A model generated the notes under the pieces. That model saw nothing but the letters and a program-made list of their open reading frames with translations, was not told the origin of the DNA and did not search any database. Positions 16,090 to 24,050 of a stretch of DNA of 64,000 nucleotides are shown here, one piece after another. The DNA lies in contig NZ_JASZYT010000009.1 in NCBI RefSeq assembly GCF_030316765.1, positions 310,001 to 374,000 on the forward strand, in the 5' to 3' direction. The position numbers and the translations under genes are program-made. This DNA is from Variovorax saccharolyticus (GTDB lineage: Bacteria; Pseudomonadota; Gammaproteobacteria; Burkholderiales; Burkholderiaceae_C). The number at the start of each line of letters is the position of its first letter. Position 1 is the first letter of the stretch.

Positions 16090-16821
16090 TCAGTTGCCGA
16101 ACAGTCGCGCGATGCCCCCGCGCAGATGCGCCTCCATGGCCTGCCGCGCGGCGGCGCTGTCCTGCTGCTCGATGGCCTGCTCCACGGCCGCGTGCTCCTG
16201 GCACACGCCGGTCCGTCGCTCCCCTTGCGGCCGCCCCGCAAGGTTGCGCGAGAGTCCGATGCTGAAGCGGGTCTGCGGTGCCAGGGCGTTCATCGTCATG
16301 CCGAAGAAGCGGTTGCCGCAGGCCTGGGCCACCGCGTCGTGGAAGGCGATGTCTTCCGCCACGGCATCGCTTCCGTCTGCAAGGGCCTGTTCGAAGCGCT
16401 CGCGGCACAGGCGGATGTGATGCATCTGATCGGTGCTGCGCGCCAGCGCCGCGCGGGCGGCGGCTTCGCCTTCCATGAAGCAGCGGAACTCCAGAAAAGC
16501 GCGGATGTCGGCGATGTTCTCCAGCGTGCTGAGCGAGAGGGGCTTGGCCTGCGGCAGCGCCTCCGTGACGAAAGTGCCCGAGCCCTTGCGCGCGTAGATG
16601 CGCCCCTCTTCGCGCAGGCGCGCCAGCGCCTGGCGCAGCACCGGACGCGACACGCCGAGGCGCTGCGCCAACGCGGTTTCACCGGGCAGGCGCGCCCGGG
16701 GCTCGAAGCCCGGCGTTCCCAGCAGTTGCATCAGGTCTTCGTAGACCTTGTCTCCCAGCAACCGGTCCGCCCCTTGGGGCTGCATGGACGGGCCTGCGGC
16801 ATCTGAAACGGGTGCTTGCAT
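16090..16821 (-). CDS. GntR-family regulator, FadR subfamily
   Basis: A 243-residue regulator. The N-terminal winged helix contains RLPGETALAQRLGVSRPVLRQALARL and ends in GSGTFVTEAL; these are the GntR marks (shown in part). The C-terminal half is an all-helical FCD ligand domain, with the metal-site-like FHDAVAQACGN segment and the histidine-rich EHAAVEQAI region. It is divergent from the enolase-superfamily gene across 124 bases and probably represses that sugar-acid pathway until its ligand arrives. Inverted copies of CTGTAAA flank the gap. Confidence 0.9.
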   Translation of the reverse strand: MQAPVSDAAGPSMQPQGADRLLGDKVYEDLMQLLGTPGFEPRARLPGETALAQRLGVSRPVLRQALARLREEGRIYARKGSGTFVTEALPQAKPLSLSTLENIADIRAFLEFRCFMEGEAAARAALARSTDQMHHIRLCRERFEQALADGSDAVAEDIAFHDAVAQACGNRFFGMTMNALAPQTRFSIGLSRNLAGRPQGERRTGVCQEHAAVEQAIEQQDSAAARQAMEAHLRGGIARLFGN

Positions 16822-16831
16822 ATGACAGCTC

Positions 16832-16943
16832 TTTACAGGGAAATCAGCGAGAAGGCCGAACGCTCCGCTACGGACAATTCAGTTCAGGCCAAGAATCGAT
16901 CAATAAATAGCGATTCCCCCGCAAAGATATAAAAAGCTGTAAA
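16832..16943. promoter_or_regulatory. divergent control region with inverted CTGTAAA elements
   Basis: TTTACAG at 16832-16838 and its complement CTGTAAA at 16937-16943 stand at the two ends of the gap between the GntR gene and the dehydratase gene. Each lies a few bases from one of the start codons. The stretch 16901-16935 is notably AT-rich for this genome, as expected for promoters. FadR-type regulators often bind such paired sites, but this assignment is only inferred. Confidence 0.3.
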
Positions 16944-16945
16944 TC

Positions 16946-18142
16946 ATGTCAACCATCCGTTGTCTACGCACCTACCGCCTGCCGGACCGGCCCAGCCTGA
17001 TCTGGCTCGAACTGGAAACCAGCGATGGCCTGATCGGCCTGGGGGAGACCTTCCGCGGGGCGGCGTCGGTAGAGACCTGTCTGCATGACGAACTCGCACC
17101 CTGGCTGCTCGGCCGCGACGCGCGGCACATCGAAGGCATCTCGCGCCATCTGCTCACGCCCTACGTCGGCTACAACGGCTCGGGCGTGGAAGTGCGCTCG
17201 GCCAGCGCCGTCGACATCGCCTTGTGGGACCTCGCGGGCCAGCGCCAGGGAGTGCCGGTCCACGAGGCGCTGGGCGGCGCCGCGCGCCTGAGCGTGCCGG
17301 TCTACAACACCTGTGCGGGCTACGCCTTCAACACCACCGGGAAGCGTCGCGACATCGGCACCGACGACCAGTCGCAAGGGCCCTACGACGACCAGGTCGC
17401 CTTCATGCGCGACGCCGGCGCCTTGGCCCGCAGCCTGCTGGACGAAGGCTACAAGGCGATGAAGATCTGGCCCTTCGACATCTATGCGCCTGCCAGCGGC
17501 GGCCACCTGATCAGCCTGCCCGAGCTCGAAAAAGGCCTGGAGCCGTTCCGCAAGATTCGCGAGGCGGTCGGCAACCGCATCGAAGTGATGTGCGAACTGC
17601 ACAGCCTGTTCGGCGGCCACTCGGCCTTGCGCATCTGCCAGGCGCTGGAGGACTACGACGTCTTCTGGGTCGAAGACCCGCTGTGCAAGATGGACGACGC
17701 CGCCGGCCTCGCCGACCTGCGGCGCCGCACCCGCGTGCCGGTGTGCGGCAGCGAGACGCTGGGCGGGCTGCGCCCCTTTCGCGACCTGCTCGCCAACGAC
17801 GCGCTCGACGTCGTGATGCTGGACCTGGCCTGGTGCGGCGGCTTCACCGAAGGACGCAAGATCGCAGGGCTGGCCCAGGCCTACAACCGGCCGCTGGCGC
17901 CGCACGACTGCACCGGCCCCATCACCCTGATGGCGGGCCTGCACATGGCCCTGCATGCGCCGACCGCGATCTACCAGGAGGTGGTGCGGGCCACGCTGGC
18001 CACCTGGTACCGCGACATCGTCACCGACCTGCCGGTGATCCTCGAAGGCATGGCCCAGCCGCCCGTGGCGGCGGGGCTGGGCACACGCCTCAAGGACGGC
18101 TTCAAGCAGCGCCCGGACCTGATCGTCCGCGAAAGCCGCTAG
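16946..18142 (+). CDS. enolase-superfamily (mandelate racemase/MLE type) sugar-acid dehydratase
   Basis: A 398-residue protein with the enolase-superfamily capping domain and barrel. The catalytic lysine is expected in GYKAMKIWPFD (K170/K173). The likely metal ligands are E217 (MCELHS), E243 (FWVEDPL) and E270 (GSETLGG), with H320 in PHDCTG as the second acid/base. The WPFD and CELH forms resemble acid-sugar dehydratases of the mandelate racemase group more than muconate cycloisomerases. It is followed by a D-2-hydroxyacid dehydrogenase and a Bug receptor, which fits uptake and breakdown of an aldonate or related hydroxy acid. The exact sugar is unknown. Confidence 0.85.
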   Translation: MSTIRCLRTYRLPDRPSLIWLELETSDGLIGLGETFRGAASVETCLHDELAPWLLGRDARHIEGISRHLLTPYVGYNGSGVEVRSASAVDIALWDLAGQRQGVPVHEALGGAARLSVPVYNTCAGYAFNTTGKRRDIGTDDQSQGPYDDQVAFMRDAGALARSLLDEGYKAMKIWPFDIYAPASGGHLISLPELEKGLEPFRKIREAVGNRIEVMCELHSLFGGHSALRICQALEDYDVFWVEDPLCKMDDAAGLADLRRRTRVPVCGSETLGGLRPFRDLLANDALDVVMLDLAWCGGFTEGRKIAGLAQAYNRPLAPHDCTGPITLMAGLHMALHAPTAIYQEVVRATLATWYRDIVTDLPVILEGMAQPPVAAGLGTRLKDGFKQRPDLIVRESR

Positions 18143-18188
18143 CCCGCGCAGCCGCGCCATTGCGCCCCACTCTTCCAGGGATTTCGAC

Positions 18189-19148
18189 ATGCATATCCAG
18201 ATCGTCGGGCTTCATGCGCCCAACGCGCCGCGCCTGCGGGCCCTGCTCGGTCCCGGCTTCGAGGTGGAAGCCCTCCAGGCATTCGCCGGGTCGGGCGCCA
18301 TCCGGTCGGACGTCGTGATCAGCAACAGCATCGGCGCCGACGAGGCGGCGCGCCTGCACTGCCGGCTGGTGCATGTTCCCGGCGCGGGATCGGAGCAGAT
18401 CGCCTGCCCATCGCTGCCCGCGGGAACCACGGTGTGCAACGTGCACGGCCACGAGGTCCCCATCGCCGAGTTCACCCTGCACGCCATTCTGGAGCACTGC
18501 CTGCAACTCTGGCAGTACCCGGCACGCCTGGACGCGCCCGCCTGGGCGCAGGCCTACGCCAGCCGCCAGCAGCACGAGGAGGCCCATGGCAAGAGCCTCG
18601 CCATCGTGGGCTTCGGCCACATCGGCCAGGAGATCGCGCGGCGCGCGCGCGCCTTCGGCATGCACGTGATCGCCGTGACGCGCAGCGGCAGGCAGGGGGC
18701 GGCGGAACTGGCCGACGAGTTCGTTCCCGTGTCGACGCTGGACGACGTGCTTGCGCGAGTCCGATGCCTGGTGATCTGCTGCCCGCTGGACGACACGACC
18801 CGCGGCCTCATCGGCGCGCGCCAGCTCGGGCTGCTGCCCGCGCAGTCGCTGCTGGTCAATGTGGCGCGGGCGGAGGTGGTGGACGAGCAGTCGCTGTACG
18901 AAGCCCTGCGCAGCGGGCAACTGGGGCGGGCCGTGCTCGACGTCTGGTACCAGTACCCGAAGAAGGGGCAGCCGCCGGTGAGCCCCTCGCGCTGGCCGCT
19001 TCATGAACTCCCCAACGTGCGCGCCACGCCCCACATCTCGGCCATGACGCCGGCCCTGCTCGACCGCCGCTATCGCTTCATGGCAGAGAACATCCTGCGC
19101 CTGCAGCAGGGGCAGCCGCTCCTGAACGTGATCTACCAGGCGCCCTGA
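18189..19148 (+). CDS. D-2-hydroxyacid dehydrogenase family protein
   Basis: A 319-residue NAD-dependent dehydrogenase of the D-isomer type. The nucleotide loop GFGHIGQEIA, the arginine in NVARAEVVDE and the histidine in ATPHIS are present. The segment that normally reads DVFxxEP reads DVWYQYPKKG here, so the usual catalytic glutamate is replaced by Tyr. This WYxYP variant is a recognisable branch of the family, and its activity may differ from classical 2-hydroxyacid oxidation. The gene is 46 bases after the dehydratase gene and probably works in the same pathway. Confidence 0.83.
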   Translation: MHIQIVGLHAPNAPRLRALLGPGFEVEALQAFAGSGAIRSDVVISNSIGADEAARLHCRLVHVPGAGSEQIACPSLPAGTTVCNVHGHEVPIAEFTLHAILEHCLQLWQYPARLDAPAWAQAYASRQQHEEAHGKSLAIVGFGHIGQEIARRARAFGMHVIAVTRSGRQGAAELADEFVPVSTLDDVLARVRCLVICCPLDDTTRGLIGARQLGLLPAQSLLVNVARAEVVDEQSLYEALRSGQLGRAVLDVWYQYPKKGQPPVSPSRWPLHELPNVRATPHISAMTPALLDRRYRFMAENILRLQQGQPLLNVIYQAP

Positions 19149-19210
19149 GCGCTTCCCCCGCCCGCTCGCAGCCACGCGAACACCTCGCCACACATCAACG
19201 GAGATGCCCC

Positions 19211-20230
19211 ATGAAAGCCCAGACTTCCATCACCCAATCCGCCCCCGCCAAGGCCCGGCGCGCCCTGCTCGGCATGGCCGCAGCCGCCATGCTGGCAGGC
19301 GGCGCGTCGCTGCCGGTCCGCGCCCAGGACGCGGCGAGCTACCCGAGCAGGATGATCCGCATCACGGTGCCCAACCCGGCAGGCGGCACCTCCGACGTGC
19401 TGGGGCGCCTGCTGGCCAAGGAGCTGGGCGAGATGTTCAAGCAGCCGGTCATCGTGGAGAACAAGGCCGGCGGCAACGGCCAGATCGGCGCGGCGTTCGT
19501 GGCCAAGTCCGCACCGGACGGCTACAACCTGCTGCTGCTGGACATGAGCGTGCTGACCATCGGTCCCAGCGTGGTCGCGCAACTTCCCTACAACCCGCAG
19601 AAGGACCTCGCACCCATCACGATCCCGGCGTATTCGCCGCACCTGCTGGTGGTCCGGAACGATCTTCCGGTGAAGAACATCGACGAACTCGCCGCCTACG
19701 CCAAGAAGAGCGGCAAGCCCCCGAGCTTCGGCACGCCGCTGGCCTCCATCAGCCAGCTTGCGGGCATCCTCATCGCGCAGGACCGCGGCTTCGAATTCAA
19801 CGTCATCGGCTACAAGGGCGGCGCCCAGGCCCTGGCGGACCTCGCGGGCGGCCAGATCGACAGCGCGATGGCCAGCGTGGTCGCCACCAACCAGCTGGTG
19901 CAGGGCGGCAAGGTCAAGGCCATTGCAGTCACCAGCGCCAAGCCGTTCGCGGCGACTCCGGGCGTGCCGACCGTCGCCTCGCAGATCCCCAACTTCGTCA
20001 CGGGTTCCTGGCAGGGACTGCTGGCACCCGCCAACACGCCGCCTGCGGTACTCGACAAGCTGCAGGACGCGGTGCAGCGCATCGTGACGCGCCCCGAGTT
20101 CGCCAAGCATCTGCAGGAGCTCGGCTCCGAGCCCTCGGCGATGAACCGCCAGCAGATCGCGGAATGGATGCGCACCGAGACCCAGCGCTGGGGCAAGGTG
20201 GTCAAGGACAACAACATCAAGGCGGAATAG
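19211..20230 (+). CDS. Bug/TctC-family periplasmic solute receptor
   Basis: A 339-residue receptor with a long signal peptide (hydrophobic segment ending PVRAQ) and the family landmarks YPSRMIRITVPNPAGG, VENKAGGNGQIG, VAKSAPDGYNL, YKGGAQALADL and FAATPGVPTVAS. It is the third gene of the GntR-controlled sugar-acid unit and very likely binds the substrate of that pathway in the periplasm. No membrane subunits are coded nearby, so it would have to use carriers coded elsewhere or act as a sensor ligand protein. Confidence 0.92.
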   Translation: MKAQTSITQSAPAKARRALLGMAAAAMLAGGASLPVRAQDAASYPSRMIRITVPNPAGGTSDVLGRLLAKELGEMFKQPVIVENKAGGNGQIGAAFVAKSAPDGYNLLLLDMSVLTIGPSVVAQLPYNPQKDLAPITIPAYSPHLLVVRNDLPVKNIDELAAYAKKSGKPPSFGTPLASISQLAGILIAQDRGFEFNVIGYKGGAQALADLAGGQIDSAMASVVATNQLVQGGKVKAIAVTSAKPFAATPGVPTVASQIPNFVTGSWQGLLAPANTPPAVLDKLQDAVQRIVTRPEFAKHLQELGSEPSAMNRQQIAEWMRTETQRWGKVVKDNNIKAE

Positions 20231-20271
20231 GCTGCGGGAAACGGGATCGACGAGGGGATCCGGTGGGCAGG

Positions 20272-20604
20272 TCAGTTGCATTGGATGAACTGTCCGTTGA
20301 CCTGGCACGGCCTTCCTTGCGGACTGATGAACCGGGACCCATCGCCAGTGCTGTTGTACCGGTTGCCCTGGCTGTCCCAGCAGCCCCCGGCATTGCAGCT
20401 GCCGAGCGGCGCCGGGGCCGCTCCCGGCGCCGTGGGCTGCCACGCCGGGTCTTGCTCGCGCGGGCGTTGGCGGTCGACGGCCCCACTGCCGCTGCCGCCG
20501 TCGGACGGCCGACCGATCTGGACCGGCTGGACTGCGATCGGAGCCTGGGCCGCGGCGCCGGCGAGGGCCAGCGCCATGGCCAGGAAGACGAGTGGTCGAT
20601 TCAT
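20272..20604 (-). CDS. small secreted protein with paired cysteines
   Basis: A 110-residue predicted exported protein. The start MNRPLVFLAMALALAGAAAQ is a clean signal peptide, with a purine-rich GAGAGGGA site upstream. The mature part is proline/glycine-rich and then has four cysteines: SCNAGGCWDSQGNRYN and QGRPCQVNGQFIQCN. These could form two disulfides in the periplasm. The family looks like small Burkholderiales proteins of unknown function. It lies convergent to the Bug gene and divergent, across 180 bases, from the chromate operon. Confidence 0.7.
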   Translation of the reverse strand: MNRPLVFLAMALALAGAAAQAPIAVQPVQIGRPSDGGSGSGAVDRQRPREQDPAWQPTAPGAAPAPLGSCNAGGCWDSQGNRYNSTGDGSRFISPQGRPCQVNGQFIQCN

Positions 20605-20749
20605 TTCTGATGTCCCTCTCAAACGCCGGCACGCAGGCTTCGATCGCCTCTAAGGCGGCCGTCGATCGCTTTTCGATGCGCGTGGGCGTCAAAGGTTCAT
20701 TGCATTCGTCACCGCCGTGTTCGTTGCAGCCCCCGACAAGGCCATGCTC

Positions 20750-20784
20750 TTGTAGCAAGTATCACTGAGTGAGATACTTGCTAC
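20750..20784 (+). promoter_or_regulatory. chrB promoter overlapped by a perfect 12-bp palindrome; probable leaderless start
   Basis: GTAGCAAGTATC (20752-20763) and its exact complement GATACTTGCTAC (20773-20784) flank nine bases. A sigma70-like pair fits inside: TTGTAG at 20750-20755 and GATACT at 20773-20778, with a 17-base spacer. The right arm ends at the base before the chrB ATG, so there is no room for a ribosome site, and transcription is predicted to begin at or next to the ATG. The palindrome would act as operator for the chromate-responsive regulator ChrB. Confidence 0.6.
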
Positions 20785-21729
20785 ATGAATGACTGGCTGG
20801 TCCTGGCCGCATCGCTTCCCGCCTCGCCGAGCGGCCTGCGCGTGCGCATCTGGCGGTCGCTCAAGTCGACCGGGTGCGGCACCCTGCGGGACGGTGTCTA
20901 CATCCTCCCCTCGACCGCCGCATCGGCCTCCGATCTGTGGGCCATCGAGAAGGCCATCCACGACGGCGGCGCCGATGCGCACATGCTGGTGCTCAAGGCG
21001 CGAGACGAGGCACAAGAGCAGACCTTTCTCGCGCTGTTCGACCGTTCCGGGCCCTACGCCGACTTTGCGCAAGCGCTCAAGCAGACCCGCAAGACGCTGA
21101 AGTCCGCCGCAGAGCCGGAGTTGCGAAAGTCGCTTCGCGGTCTCGACCAGCAGCTCCAGGCCATCCGAGCGACCGACTTCTTTCCGGGCCGGGCGGCATC
21201 GGCAGCGGAGGCGGGCCTGGAAACCTTGCGGGCTGAAATCGAGCAGAGGCTTTCCCCCGGCGAGCCCATGGCAGCATCGGGTTCGATCGAGCGGCTCGAG
21301 CGCGCGGCTTTCCAGGGGCGGGCCTGGGCCACGCGCAAGCGCCCTTGGGTAGACCGGCTTGCAACGGCTTGGCTGATTCGTCGCTTCGTCGATTCGTCAG
21401 CGCGCTTCGTCTGGCTGGCGGACCCGGGCAAGTGCCCGAAGGGTGCCCTGGGTTTCGATTTCGATGGCGCCAGGTTCACTCATGTGGGCGGCAAGGTCAG
21501 CTTCGAGGTCGTCGCCCAGGCCTTCGGCCTGGAGCAAGAGCCGGGCATCCGGCGACTCGGCCAACTCGTGCACTACATCGATGTCGGCGGCATCCCCGTC
21601 GACGAAGCGGCCGGCGTCGAAACCATGGTGCGCGGACTTCAGGCGCAGCACGACAAGGACGACGCGCTGCTCGCGGCCTCTTTTCCCTTGTTCGACACCC
21701 TCTACACCGCCATGAAGGTACGTCCGTGA
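20785..21729 (+). CDS. chrB: chromate resistance regulator ChrB
   Basis: A 314-residue ChrB protein. The N-terminal MNDWLVLAASLPASPSGLRV and CGTLRDGVYILP segments and the C-terminal KRPWVDRLATAWLIRRFVD motif are typical of the family. ChrB proteins act as chromate-sensing regulators of chr operons. The start fits the family exactly, although no Shine-Dalgarno sequence exists because a palindromic operator/promoter abuts the ATG. Its stop overlaps the GTG start of chrA (GTGA), and the SOD-rhodanese fusion follows, giving a three-gene chr operon. Confidence 0.92.
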   Translation: MNDWLVLAASLPASPSGLRVRIWRSLKSTGCGTLRDGVYILPSTAASASDLWAIEKAIHDGGADAHMLVLKARDEAQEQTFLALFDRSGPYADFAQALKQTRKTLKSAAEPELRKSLRGLDQQLQAIRATDFFPGRAASAAEAGLETLRAEIEQRLSPGEPMAASGSIERLERAAFQGRAWATRKRPWVDRLATAWLIRRFVDSSARFVWLADPGKCPKGALGFDFDGARFTHVGGKVSFEVVAQAFGLEQEPGIRRLGQLVHYIDVGGIPVDEAAGVETMVRGLQAQHDKDDALLAASFPLFDTLYTAMKVRP

Positions 21730-23081
21730 CCACGACCGCAATCACGACGGCGCCCGAGCGCCTGAGCTTCGGCGAAGCGCTGCTCTACTGGCTCAGGCTG
21801 GGCTTCATCAGCTTCGGCGGGCCGGCCGGGCAGATCGCCCTCATGCACGAGGACCTGGTCGAGCGCCGCCGCTGGATTTCCGAGAGCCGCTTTCTCCATG
21901 CCCTGAACTACTGCATGCTGTTGCCGGGCCCCGAAGCGCAGCAGCTGGCGACGTACATCGGGTGGCTGATGCACCGCACCTGGGGCGGCATCGTCGCCGG
22001 CGTCCTCTTCGTGCTTCCGTCGCTGTTCATCCTGATCGGTCTCTCGTGGGTCTACATGGCGCACGGCGATGTCCCGGCCATTGCGGGCCTGTTCTACGGC
22101 ATCAAACCCGCGGTGACCGCGCTGGTGGTGCATGCGGCCTGGCGCGTGGGCTCGCGCACCTTGAAGAACGCCTGGCTGTGGGGCATCGCGGTGGCCGCCT
22201 TCGTCGCCATCTTCGCGCTGCAACTTCCGTTTCCGCTGATCGTGCTGGCCGCGGGCGTCATCGGCTACGTCGGTGGCCGCGTCGCGCCGGCCAGGTTCAG
22301 CGCGGGCGGCGGCCACGGCAAGCCGGTCCACACCCTCGGCCCCGCGCTCATCGACGACCACACGCCGACGCCCGAGCATGCCTTGTTCAGCTGGCGGCGC
22401 TTCAGCCGCGTGCTGGCGGCGTGCCTGTCGCTCTGGGCCGCGGGCATCGGGTCATTGACGGCGCTCTACGGATGGGACGCGGTCCTGACGCAGATGGCCT
22501 GGTTCTTCACGAAGGCGGCGCTGATGACCTTCGGCGGCGCCTATGCGGTGCTGCCCTATGTGTTCCAGGGCGCGGTCGAACACCACCAGTGGCTGACCGC
22601 CGCGCAGATGATCGACGGACTGGCGCTCGGCGAAACCACGCCGGGCCCTCTCATCATGGTGGTGTCCTTCGTCGGCTATGTGGGCGGCTGGACCAAGGCC
22701 ATCTTCGGCCCCGACGCGCTGTTCCTGTCGGGCGCGGTCGCCGCCACGGTCGTGACCTTCTTCACCTTCCTGCCTTCGTTCTTCTTCATCCTGCTGGGCG
22801 CGCCGTTCATCGAATCGACCCACGGCAAGCTCGGGTTCACCGCACCGCTGACTGGCATCACGGCCGCGGTGGTGGGCGTCATCGTGAATCTTGCCGTCTT
22901 CTTCGCGTACCACGTGCTCTGGCCACTGGGACTCTCCGGCCGCTTCGAGTGGGCCTCCGCGCTCATCGGCCTCGCGGCGGCGGCGGCCCTCTTCCGCTTC
23001 AAGATCGGCGTCATTCCCGTGATCCTGGCATCGGGCCTGGCCGGGTTGGCATTGACGTTTCTGCGGCCCCTGCTGACGTGA
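21726..23081 (+). CDS. chrA: chromate efflux transporter ChrA
   Basis: A 451-residue, two-domain CHR-family membrane protein starting at GTG 21726 within the chrB stop. The first half has FISFGGPAGQIALMH near residue 30 and LLPGPEAQQLATYIGW. The second half repeats the pattern with MTFGGAYAVLPYV and ETTPGPLIMVVSFVGY. About ten to twelve membrane helices are visible. It exports chromate (and probably takes sulfate as a competitor) across the cytoplasmic membrane, driven by the proton motive force. It is co-transcribed with chrB and the fusion gene 9 bases downstream. Confidence 0.95.
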   Translation: MTTTAITTAPERLSFGEALLYWLRLGFISFGGPAGQIALMHEDLVERRRWISESRFLHALNYCMLLPGPEAQQLATYIGWLMHRTWGGIVAGVLFVLPSLFILIGLSWVYMAHGDVPAIAGLFYGIKPAVTALVVHAAWRVGSRTLKNAWLWGIAVAAFVAIFALQLPFPLIVLAAGVIGYVGGRVAPARFSAGGGHGKPVHTLGPALIDDHTPTPEHALFSWRRFSRVLAACLSLWAAGIGSLTALYGWDAVLTQMAWFFTKAALMTFGGAYAVLPYVFQGAVEHHQWLTAAQMIDGLALGETTPGPLIMVVSFVGYVGGWTKAIFGPDALFLSGAVAATVVTFFTFLPSFFFILLGAPFIESTHGKLGFTAPLTGITAAVVGVIVNLAVFFAYHVLWPLGLSGRFEWASALIGLAAAAALFRFKIGVIPVILASGLAGLALTFLRPLLT

Positions 23082-23090
23082 GAGGTTCCC

Positions 23091-24005
23091 ATGGAAAGTC
23101 GAATCCAGGATTTGCCCTTCGAGCCCGCGGCCCTGCACGGCCTGTCCGAGAAGCTGCTTCGCAGCCATCATCGGAACAACTACGGCGGCGCGGTCAAGCG
23201 ACTGAACGCCATCCGTTCCAGGCTGGCTGCGTTGTCGCCCGGGAGCCTGCCGGGTTTCGAACTCAATGGCCTGAAGCGCGAAGAACTCGTTGCGGCCAAT
23301 TCCATGCTCCTGCACGAGCTGTACTTCGGCAGTCTCGGCGACGGCGCAGAGGCGGTGGCTCCGGCCATGGAACTGGCGTTCCAGGCGAACTTCGGCAGCC
23401 TCGCCCGTTGGCGCGAGGAGTTCGTCGCCATGGGCAAGGCGCTGGGCGGCGGCTCCGGCTGGGTTCTGCTCGTCTTCCAGCCGCGAGACGGCACACTCGT
23501 GAACCAATGGGCTCCAGACCATGCGCATGCGCTCGCCGGCGGCGTGCCCATCCTGGCACTGGACATGTTCGAGCATGCGTACCACATGGACTTTGGTGCC
23601 GCTGCCGGCAACTACGTCGATGCCTTCATGGAGAACATCGACTGGGCGAAGCTGTACGCGCGCTATCGGCTCGCCGTCCACGGCGCGAGCGAAGCATTCG
23701 GGGCGACGCAGGACGAGGTTGCCGGTGCCCTGGTGGTCGACGTGCGTCGCGCCGGTGTCGTCAAGGACGCGCCGACCCGGTTGCGCGGCGCGGCCTGGCG
23801 CGATCCGGCCACCGTGGACAGTTGGGCCGGCGACCTGCCGGCCGACCGGGACGTGGTTGTCTATTGCGTCTACGGCCACGAGGTCGGGCGCGCGACCGCC
23901 CTGCGGCTGCGTGCCGCGGGTCTGCGCGCACGCTTCCTGCGCGGCGGCATCGACAGCTGGCAGGCCGCCGGAAGGGCTCTGGAGCCCAGAGAAGCAGCAT
24001 CTTGA
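23091..24005 (+). CDS. Fe/Mn superoxide dismutase-rhodanese fusion (ChrC-ChrE type)
   Basis: A 304-residue fusion. Residues 1-200 are a ChrC-type Fe/Mn superoxide dismutase with ligands H26 (SHHRNNYGG), H75 (LLHELYFG), D158 and H162 (LDMFEHAYHMDFG). The second-sphere His and Tyr of classical SODs are Asn30 and Ala34 by my alignment. Residues about 205-300 are a rhodanese domain with VVDVRRAG, the catalytic loop YC259VYGHEVG and a closing FLRGGIDSW. In other chr operons, SOD-like ChrC and rhodanese-like ChrE are separate proteins. Here they are one polypeptide, presumably handling superoxide and damaged thiols or Cr-glutathione adducts during chromate stress. Confidence 0.85.
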   Translation: MESRIQDLPFEPAALHGLSEKLLRSHHRNNYGGAVKRLNAIRSRLAALSPGSLPGFELNGLKREELVAANSMLLHELYFGSLGDGAEAVAPAMELAFQANFGSLARWREEFVAMGKALGGGSGWVLLVFQPRDGTLVNQWAPDHAHALAGGVPILALDMFEHAYHMDFGAAAGNYVDAFMENIDWAKLYARYRLAVHGASEAFGATQDEVAGALVVDVRRAGVVKDAPTRLRGAAWRDPATVDSWAGDLPADRDVVVYCVYGHEVGRATALRLRAAGLRARFLRGGIDSWQAAGRALEPREAAS

Positions 24006-24050
24006 AGCGGCTCGGCCGTGCGCGTCCGAAGATGGGCCGCATCGCCCGGC

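Noticed and set aside
23091..24005. Frameshift-joined artefact instead of a true SOD-rhodanese fusion
   Set aside because: The frame is continuous, both domains are intact and the linker contains no stop or abnormal composition.
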